This document shows positions 56,310-64,000 of a stretch of DNA of 64,000 bases, in pieces. The position numbers were made by a program, and so were the translations under genes. This stretch comes from Marsupella aquatica (Eukaryota > Marchantiophyta), in NCBI GenBank assembly GCA_973895155.1, contig OZ316894.1, positions 24,056,001 through 24,120,000 of the forward strand. Reading direction: 5' to 3'. The notes beneath the pieces were generated by a model. It was not told the DNA's origin and searched no databases. It saw only the letters and a list, made by a program, of their open reading frames with translations. Each line of letters starts with the position of its first letter. Position 1 is the stretch's first letter.

Positions 56310-58060
56310 CTAATACTCCTCCTCTTCACTCACGGTGCCCTGGCTTGAGCCCCGTGAGTGGGCCTCCTCATCACTCTCCACTGGAGTGAGTGCCACTTCA
56401 CCCCTCTTCTTCTTCACCGGGGTACTCCTTGTGCTAGTGCTCCCCTGCTTCCTCAAATTGGCCAAGGCTTGCCACGCCTTGATGTACCCCTCACCAATGG
56501 TGTCCTTCCACAAGGCCGCCTCTTCACCGGACCGCAACTCCAACGGTAAAACCTGCCCGATGGCCATGGGAGTGCCAGGGGTGACAGATCGGGGTGGCAT
56601 CCCTAGGGTCCCCGTGTTGACCTGAGCCTCTCGTAACGATTTACGTACCTCCCTGAGCTTCTTCTCTAAGCTCTTGCTCTTCTCTTGACTCTTCTTGGCT
56701 GCATCCAACAGGGGTCCATACTTCCCACTGACTTCCTTCACCACCATCTCAATGGCCCTGGAGATCAAATCCGGGGAAAGTAAGGAGCTAGGTGTGCAGG
56801 GGCTCTTCCGTTTCCCCAGACTCAAGGCCTCACTCCTCTTAGCCCTTGTCTCAAAGATCACCATTTGACTCCGTAGTGCTCCCACCTGGGCTCTTAACTC
56901 CACCACTTGTCCAGAATTATGCTTCTCTTTGGCCAATGCCTGTTTCAATACTCCAACCTCTTCCGCTTCCTTGGCCTTGGTGGACAAGGCTCCTTTCAAG
57001 TTGGAGATCTCTACGTGAGCTACTTGGAGAAGCTTAACCTTCTCATGAATGGCCTCCTCCTTGGCCTTGATCACCTCCTTCATAGACAGGGCACTCTGCT
57101 CCAAAGTCTCTACTTGGTGGCCTGTTTGAGAGAATCTCTCAATGCATGGACTAGCTTGAGTCCCTCATGGACTCCCTCCCGGAAATCCAGTAACTCCGCC
57201 AGGTAGACATCAGGAATGTCGTAGACCAGGGGCTCCTCCGGATCTCCCACAAGTGATTCAAGCCACTCCAATGTGGAGTCCTCATCCTGGTTTTCTTCCT
57301 CTCTATTATCATCCCCAACCGCCGACGATGATCCCTCCGTTAGTTTCCCCAAGATGGTAGTGGCAATACTCCTGATTTCCGTGGTAAGGGATGATCCAAA
57401 GTCTTCCTATCCCAGGGAAACAATCCACCCTTCTGCTCTGGCCAGCAAAAATGACCCCATCAAAAGTATAGCCCCACCTGGTTTCACACTCCCGGGATCG
57501 GCGTCCAATAGCTTCTTCAACCCGTAGTACCACCATCCGTACACATGGGCTGGATAGTTCTTGATGTCCATAGCTACCACAAAATGCTCTCCATTCACCA
57601 CCCTGGATTGCACGTTACCAAGGATCCGTTGATGAAGCTTGGCCAAAAATCCCTTGTGCTCAGCATCCTTGACGGCGGAAAGAGGAATGGAAGTAGTGGA
57701 GGTGGGATTAATCACCCAACCGGCCACCATTGTCAACGTGAGCTCTCCCCTTATGTTCCGAGGTGTGAATGAGAATTGCTGGTTCTCCAGAAACAGAAGC
57801 TTAGCCAACTCCACATGGGGCACTACCCGTTGGAGACATTCAAAGTAGATTCCTTCCGTATGTAACTCCATCCCGGCCTCAATGTTCCAACTCTTCCCTG
57901 AAGGGATGGTAATCTCCACCTTCATGAACTCCGTGAGCCCGGTGGCTTGAAAAATATTCCTACAATCCTCCATCACCTTGGCGGAGGTTTTGGGATAAAT
58001 TCGACGAAAAACCTTCCTACTCACCGGTGCGGAACTTGCCGCCAGTCCAGTACTCATCAT
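56310..58060 (-). pseudogene. Unknown protein with C-terminal coiled coil, decayed
   Basis: From ATG 58060 a frame runs to TAG 57407-57409, continues in the same frame to 57110, then shifts by one base and continues from 57104 to 56310. The N-terminal 200 residues (RKVFRRIYPKTSAKVMEDCR, HTEGIYFECLQRVVPHVELA, NIRGELTLTMVAGWVINPTS, YPAHVYGWWYYGLKKLLDAD) belong to no family I recognise. The middle is acidic, and residues beyond about 320 form a Lys/Glu coiled coil (VIKAKEEAIHEKVKLLQVAH) followed by a Ser/Thr-rich tail with TPVKKKRGEVALTP. Only one stop and one shift over 1.75 kb suggest recent loss. A gag-like or transposon accessory role is possible but not shown. Confidence 0.45.
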
Positions 58061-59252
58061 AGCTTCTCTCTCTTCTCTCTCTTGCAATCAATGTCTCAAC
58101 GTAGTCACAATAAGCAGCCTTGTATCTCCGAATGCGTGCCGCACTAAACTCCGGTTGATCCAGCATCCATGCATCCAGAAATCAAATCCTCAATTACCAA
58201 ATCCCGTCACCCATAGCAATGTCAATTCCCTGGCCCAAAACGGCCCCCGTATCCCGATCAATCAATTACCCTCAATTTCCTCAGAAGCCACTCCGTGCTA
58301 CTGCCGCTAATGCCCGAAAGAATCATGCCAACAAGCCTCAACAATTGACCATGAGAAAGAGCTTCCAGAATAATTGCAAAATGTGGAGCGAGCTTTTGGC
58401 AAGAGTTGAGAGAGAGCCCAAGTTTTTGCTTTTGGGAATGAGTTGGTCTTGCAAAAGAGAGGAAGTGAGAAAATAGGAAGGAAAAAAAGGAAACCCCATG
58501 GCTCCTTCTCGCCATGCGCCCCGGCTGCCCCGCGCCCCGGCTCGCCGCCCTACTCCCTCCTCTCACCAGCTCGCGGGAGCCACCCGGCAGCACGTGGCCC
58601 TATGCAGGGCTCGCACTGCGCCCTGTTACCTCCGAGGCTGGGGGATTTAATTCCCCCCCTTTGCTACACGCTGCCCTATGTAGCACCTCGCGTACCGGTA
58701 GCACCCTGCGCCCTCCTCCTGGCTCACAGAACGGTTTAATACCCCCACCACCTTTACTCGCCCCTCTTTTTTTGGGGGGGGCCCGGCTCCCGGTACGCCT
58801 CCCATAGCGCTCCCCCTGGTATGGGGAATTAAATTCCCTCCTCCCCCCAACTCCACTCACGGGAGAGTTAATACTCCCCCCTGACCTCTTCCTCCTTTCT
58901 TCGGCTGTGGCCCGGCTGCGCCTCGGCTTGCCCCGGCTCGCCCCGGCTGCCCTGGTACCCTCCTGGGAGGGTATAATGTGACTCCCCCCGAATGCGTCCC
59001 TTTTGGGGAATTTAAACCCCCCGTGCCTGGGCGCCTCCCAGGTGCTCCGCGCCCCGGCTGCCCTGCTTACTCGCGGAGCTCCCTCCTTAGCCCCCAAGAT
59101 TCCACGTGTCAAGCCCCATGGGTGCCCCTTATGGTCTCCTTGGCAGCGCGTTTCCCTATGCAAGCCCTCGCGGTAGCACCATGGCCTTTTAACAAAAAAA
59201 ACAAAACACCCCCTTATATACCCTTTTTCCCTAACACTTAAAGTTCCACTCC
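58061..59252. promoter_or_regulatory. GC-rich upstream region with repeated palindromes
   Basis: No gene; the open frames here come from C-rich low complexity. Positions 58500-59160 hold repeated CCCGGCT and CGCGCCCCGGC words and a set of imperfect palindromes with an AT core flanked by G and C runs, listed separately. The region lies directly upstream of the minus-strand gene at 56310-58060. Confidence 0.45.
58641..59022. repeat. Fourth palindrome family, GGGG-AT-core-CCCC (about 6 copies)
   Basis: Copies: GGGGATTTAATTCCCC (58641), GGTTTAATACC (58733), GGGAATTAAATTCCC (58824, perfect odd palindrome), GGGAGAGTTAATACTCCC (58861), GGGAGGGTATAATGTGACTCCC (58966, weak) and GGGGAATTTAAACCCC (59004). 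Irregular spacing, unrelated sequence between copies. Confidence 0.65.
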
Positions 59253-59895
59253 CTACTCCTTGCTATTGGGGTCCTCGGAAATGGTCATAAAATAATGGGG
59301 AATTCCCCCAAAGTAGGGTCTTCTGTCAAATTCTATTTCTAAGGACCCAACGTATAAAATACTCCGGTCCCTCATAAGTGACGGAAGTAACTTCCAAAAA
59401 TTTTTAAAAAAAACGGCGCATTTACAATGGTTATTTACATGGCACCACCCCAGTTCACAATCATCGAGGATTTCCAGTGACGGGAACCTCGTCACAATAA
59501 CCATCCACGACTTGGGATAGCTGCAAAACCTCCTCAATTGGGAGGCCCACACAGAGACTCAACTTATACCCATTCCTGTCTTTCTCTCCAAACACTTCGG
59601 CCAATTGCTCCTTGGAAATGTCTTTGATCTTATGAGGATTAACACCTTCATTTGGAAGACCAAATGTGACATGGAAATACTCTGCGTCCTTCACATAATC
59701 TTTAGGATCCCATGGCTCTAGAGGCGGCTCCACCTTAGTCTTTGGTTTTGCAGTTTTGATACTCTCTACAAGAGCTGGAGAGTCGGGAGAAGCACGATCT
59801 GTAGCTTGGGAGGCATACGTGCCAGTTGGTTTGCTAGTGGACCGGACTCTGCTGAGACGAGGGAGAACAGGGTCTGGGACTATAACTATCTCCAT
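59253..59895 (-). pseudogene. Hypothetical protein fragment
   Basis: ATG 59895 opens 144 residues (YVKDAEYFHVTFGLPNEGVN, KDISKEQLAEVFGEKDRNGY, LCVGLPIEEVLQLSQVVDGY). The frame stops at 59461, while an overlapping frame continues plausibly to 59253 (VGSLEIEFDRRPYFGGIPHY), which suggests a frameshift near 59475. No family recognised. Confidence 0.3.
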
Positions 59896-62389
59896 TTCTC
59901 CTACAGTAGCTCAAGAGTAGAAGTTCTAGGAACTTCTGGATTATCAGTTGAGGCATCCATGACGGCATTCAAAAATACGCTAGTACAGAGGAAAGTTGTG
60001 GTGAAAACTCAAAGTATAAGCAAGCGTATTGGGCCAACACCTACATTATTACCTCAGGACTACTGCGGATTGAAAATGGATGTTGGTTGGATTCAATCAC
60101 CAATGACTCGGGTAAAATTTCCTCCACTGGCTTCAAACAAACCGCCCGCTCGGCCTACATGCATTACACAATGGAATTAGAAGGTTGCATTACTCCAACC
60201 AATGCAGCTGACGGATAATCCCGTGTTAATAGCACGCAAACAGATAGGGGTACATACGACGGTCTATCAAAAAGTCAGCTAAGGAATCGAAAGAATGCTA
60301 GCCATCATTTTTGAGAGTTTGATCATCATGTGCAAACCAAACCTATGTCAGCGACCCGTCGAAGTGCTCAGATGTGAAAAAAACAAAGAAATCGCTTCTG
60401 GAAGTAAGTTGGCCGTCCTCCACTAGCTTCCCTTTGTTGCCAATAAACTCTACTGCGACGAGAGCTCTCAGGCTGTAATTATCTCAATGGTTTGAATGGG
60501 CCGGGCCGACATGGACAATCTTGCAATGCGCAAAAAAATACCTACTTGTTTGCAATTCTCGTCGCTCTCTCTTCCTGCCCCAACACTCGAACACTATTGA
60601 TTTTGGCTATTGACCTCAAGCTGCTTGGTGTCCACCATGAAACACTTTGTAAAATTTGATAGCTCAGGCATAAAACTCTCAATAATACTCCTTTGTGCTC
60701 GAGTCCTTACTACTGTTGAGACTATCGCGCCAAAGTTGGAAGGACTTGATGTCCTTGTTTTCAAAATGTCCTGGCCGGCGGGGATTGCGAGGACATTTAT
60801 TGTAGGTTTCCAAGACTTCCGAGTCTTTTTTTTGAAAAGTAAACGACGGCTACTCGCCTCGAGGACATTAAACACATCATAAGTACTCTATATGAGGATA
60901 CGAGTGCAAGCTTTACTAGGGTCCTACTAAATCCAAAAAAGTTCATTTAATGGAATCAGTTCACCAGTTCAAATCTAGCCTTTGATATACGTATCCTCAA
61001 TCTTGGCCATTGAGGGATATATTACACATTTAATGCAAAATGGCAAGGACTCGAGTCCTTTTTGTGGAGAAAAAAGGAGAAAAATGGTAGTCCTCAATCA
61101 TGCAATCCACCACAAGTCTCCTTTTATTGTATCACCTTTACAACAAAAGTTCACTACACATTCTCCACACTAAGCATGGACCACCTCTCCCTTCTCAAGC
61201 TTAGCCCTACCTTGGCAAGGTAGAGATTCCACTTAAGAGATGAGACTCCCGGTCCCTAACAAATGAAAACTTCCTCCTTATATACTATTCTCCTTCCACA
61301 CCACACCAAGGTAGCCCACCAAGGACCAACTAAGGACCAAAGTAGAGGACCAAGGTAAAGGACCAAGGATCAAAGTAGCTCACCAAGGACCAAGGACCAA
61401 GTACCAAGGTAGCCCACCAAGGACCAAGGACCAAAGTAACCCACCAAGGACCAAAGACCAAAGTAGAGGACCAAGGACCAAGGTCCAATCACCAAAGTCC
61501 TCCTAACTACCAAACTCACACTACAACAAAAGTCCAACTAACTACCACTCCCACTCAAGCTCCTTCACCTTGTGATTGCCTGGTCTATTCAACCATCTCC
61601 TAGCCACCCTTGTGCTTGACTTATTCCTGCCTTGTGGTAGCCTCGTCAAAGCGTTTTTACACTTAGTCGGATTTTGTTATTTTGGAAAAATTATAATTCC
61701 CCAGCCCATATTGTACCCACTGCCAAAAATCACCCATAAGGCCAAAAGGACTTTTGAGTAGATCCATAGATTCTCTGGACATAGGGCTATGTCTTGATTT
61801 ACTAAGATCTAAACAAAACCCTATAACAAATTTTCTAAAATTAGGTAAAGAGGGTTAATTCTTATGTTTTCCAAAATTCTTCTCAACTTTGAGATGCTCC
61901 CAAAAAGTAACCAAAGGTAACCAAGTTCTCCCACAAGTTTCCAGGGATAGAGTGGACCATATTTAACCTACTTTGAAACTTGGAACCCCTACCTTTTCCC
62001 ATCAGCTATTTTTCCCAAGACCCGCTATTTGGTAACTTTAAGTTTTGCCAAAATACTTACAACTCCTAGGTTAAGACCCCACTTGACTTTGTGACTTTTA
62101 TGTGTGGTCTAGGGACTACCTAGCACCTATAGGGTGAGTCTTAGCAAAACTTATCACTCAAAAGTATCGGTCATGCCTTCAGCCCGACTTGCCTACTACC
62201 ATAACTTTTTTCCGCCCTTACCAAATAACTTACTCAACTCTTGATACTTCTTAGAGAAATATGTCCTCTCCCTCAATTTATTTCCCTACTCTACTTCCTT
62301 AGTTATTAAGTTACCCTAGACCTAACAACTCCGCTAATCACTAAAACTATGTAATTACTACTCCTTAAAAGCAAAAAACTGACGCATTT
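59896..62389. other. No gene recognised; minisatellite inside
   Basis: Only short open frames without motifs. A copy of AAGGACTCGAGTCCTT (about 61041-61056) resembles the element-3 palindrome with a changed centre. Confidence 0.35.
61310..61500. repeat. Minisatellite of ACCAAGGACCAA / GTAGCCCACCAAGG units
   Basis: Many irregular direct repeats of ACCAAGGACCAA and (A/G)GTAGCCCACCAAGGACC fill this interval. No coding content. Confidence 0.8.
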
Positions 62390-62710
62390 CCTACTCAAGC
62401 CTCCACTGAGCCATTCCACACCCGCGGCTGGCGGCACAAAATACATCCTACCAATGCTAAACCCTCTTCTTCGTGGGTTCCATGCACGGGAGGATGCATC
62501 CCACACAAACTCATTGGGGAAATTGTTGTAGAAAAGTTGTCTCTCACGTTCATGTAACGTGTTAGCTTTGAACCACCTTGTGAGGGTTGTGTCCCTATGA
62601 GATTCTTGTTGGACCACATCATTGATCTCAGAATCCTCATTGAACATTACTGATTGTTCCCCCTCACAATGCACCTGCAACCTTTGCACCGAAGTAGTAC
62701 TCTCAGACAT
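62390..62710 (-). pseudogene. Helitron polyprotein fragment (region just before the GERYYLR box)
   Basis: From ATG 62710 the frame reads LTRWFKANTLHERERQLFYN, NFPNEFVWDASSRAWNPRRR and FSIGRMYFVPPAAG, which matches the Helitron segment LTxFFxxN..YxEFP..FVWD..xxW..R....IGRxYxVxP. The expected GERYYLR continuation is lost. The small overlap with the family part at 12738 shows that this is a separate, 3'-truncated copy. Confidence 0.65.
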
Positions 62711-63784
62711 TTCAAACTGATTGATGCGCCATACTCCTTGTCGTATGCTAACAAAAGCAAATATCATCGAATATATGCTAAAAACTCGGTGTTCATTCCC
62801 GTGGAAGAACAAGAATGGGATGAAAAGATGTTTTAAAGTGTTTTGAGTGGTTTAGAGATGGTACTCAACATCTATAAGAAAAATAGAATCTTAAACAAAA
62901 CACAAGGAATTAATAAAATAAGAACAAAGTGACATTTGCTGGATAACAGAATCTTAGAGCTTTTAGAGGTATAGTTTAGCAATATTTAACTCCGTCACCA
63001 TGTCTTAAGAAAGAGCTATGGCATTATTTGAGACGTTGATAAGTCAAACATAACCTTGCTATAACTGCTCTCTAGGTTTCTATCATAAATCTATGTTTAA
63101 GAAGTGTCTATGCTCACAAAACCCAAGATAAGTTTTGGATTGTGTGTATAGTAGTGTGTCATTAAAATGCCGGCAACATGTTTCCTTCTTCAGCGATGCG
63201 CAATTCCAAAGAAAAACTAATGAACATTCAGTATACCACAATGGTACTTCAAATCCGTGAATTAAGAATATCGCTACTTCTTAATCATATAGATTTCTAT
63301 TTCTTGATTTCATGCAATACTTATCTTCCAAAGATAAGTCCTTCATGTAAATACATAAATGGACAACAAATGTTGTAGTTTGGATTAGGCACCGACCAAC
63401 GGATTTTCTAATACATTCCACAAACTGTATTTTTATGGGTTTTACTTCTTACGGTAATTGCAACATGCATTACCATACAAAGGAGGGGTAGACTTCTAGC
63501 ACAAGTAATCAAATTTCAAGGTATGCAAATCTTCCTTGCACAATTGCATTACACGTACAAGGGACAAAACTCCCAGATGAGGAGATGCAAATAACTATCC
63601 ACACTATCTCAAAATGAGACTGGTATCACAATAAGTACATGAGATCGCCCACAGGCTAAGGAGAATGAAGAGACATGCCTCTTCATTTCCTAAGTCTAAA
63701 CTAAGTAAAGTAAAAGTCAACTTTGACTAAGGGATAGTCAAATGGTCAAAGCTAAGTAAAAGTCTACAAAATAAAATACTAATC
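62711..63784. other. No gene recognised
   Basis: AT-rich, short open frames only, no repeats or motifs noted. Confidence 0.35.
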
Positions 63785-64000
63785 TCATACTGTAATAGGA
63801 GGAGGGTCGACTACAAGTAGAGGGAGGCGAGCTACATAACCAAGGGCTATCTTCCCTTTGGTCCTCTGTCCCTTCAAATACTGTCGACGGAAAAGGTCCT
63901 CACGGTAACGAATCAAATGAGGCTCACTGGTCTTCCGAATGGGATGTCCATCCGGTCCGATCCAAACAAAGTAATCTGATGGCCATGGAATGTCTGGAGC
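63785..64000 (-). CDS. 3' end of an ORF entering from the right edge
   Basis: The minus strand is open from the window edge (64000) to TGA 63785-63787, 71 codons: PSDYFVWIGPDGHPIRKTSE, PHLIRYREDLFRRQYLKGQR and a Pro-rich end (VVDPPPITV). It has codon-like composition and no stop. The family is not recognised; a transposon-derived protein is likely given the surroundings. Confidence 0.45.
   Translation of the reverse strand, partial: APDIPWPSDYFVWIGPDGHPIRKTSEPHLIRYREDLFRRQYLKGQRTKGKIALGYVARLPLLVVDPPPITV

Noticed and set aside
58500-59163. Long ORFs in the GC-rich stretch
   Set aside because: Both strands are open in several frames with Pro/Arg/Gly low complexity, so composition explains them.

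Overview
The window looks like repeat-rich nuclear DNA of a green-lineage (streptophyte) organism. The evidence is spliceosomal introns with GT..AG borders, a plant-type fasciclin/GPI-anchored protein, a HIAT1/TetA-like MFS transporter, plant-type CACTA, MULE, Helitron, L1-like LINE and LTR elements, an LTR primer-binding site matching plant tRNA-Asp, and premature stops that look like deaminated CG and CHG cytosines. A seedless land plant or charophyte is my guess; the species cannot be read from the sequence. Only two ordinary host genes are visible: the 3' half of an MFS transporter (346-2869) and a fasciclin-like protein (8480-9262). Nearly everything else is mobile DNA, much of it nested and decayed.

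Layout: 0-3 kb MFS gene; about 5.0-5.6 kb retroelement 3'-end fragment; 8.5-9.3 kb fasciclin gene; 10.4-12.7 kb Helitron helicase pseudogene with its 3' terminus; 13.36-29.71 kb 'element 1' (MULE-type transposase divergent from a ParB-like/DNA-methyltransferase fusion gene), interrupted at 23.68-29.1 kb by a CACTA element that carries a SET-domain gene; 29.7-31.5 kb diverged repeats; 31.5-53.36 kb one transposase-like gene ('element 3') broken by three insertions: a 665-bp MITE (31879-32543), the 9.4-kb 'element 2' (33031-42457) and an antisense LINE (about 44235-51132); 54.5-55.2 kb LTR-retrotransposon start; 56.3-58.1 kb unknown decayed gene; 58.6-59.1 kb GC-rich palindrome cluster; 59-64 kb small hypothetical fragments, including a second Helitron piece.

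The most striking signal is that each large element has its own repeated palindrome in non-coding DNA. Element 1 has AGCGCC-N-GGCGCT (14 copies, many in introns and in the divergent promoter). Element 2 has CGATAAATTTATCG (about 18 copies). Element 3 has AAGGACTATAGTCCTT (a dense intronic array). A fourth palindrome, GGGGA-(T/A)-rich-TCCCC, lies upstream of the unknown gene near 58 kb. Elements 1 and 2 also each encode a beta-class (motif IV before motif I) amino-DNA-methyltransferase-like protein, in element 1 fused to a ParB-type DGNHR domain. I infer a family of large DNA transposons with element-specific DNA recognition and self-marking, comparable in logic to the VANC anti-silencing system of Arabidopsis VANDAL MULEs. 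Function is inference; the palindromes, motifs, terminal repeats and target duplications are read directly from the sequence.
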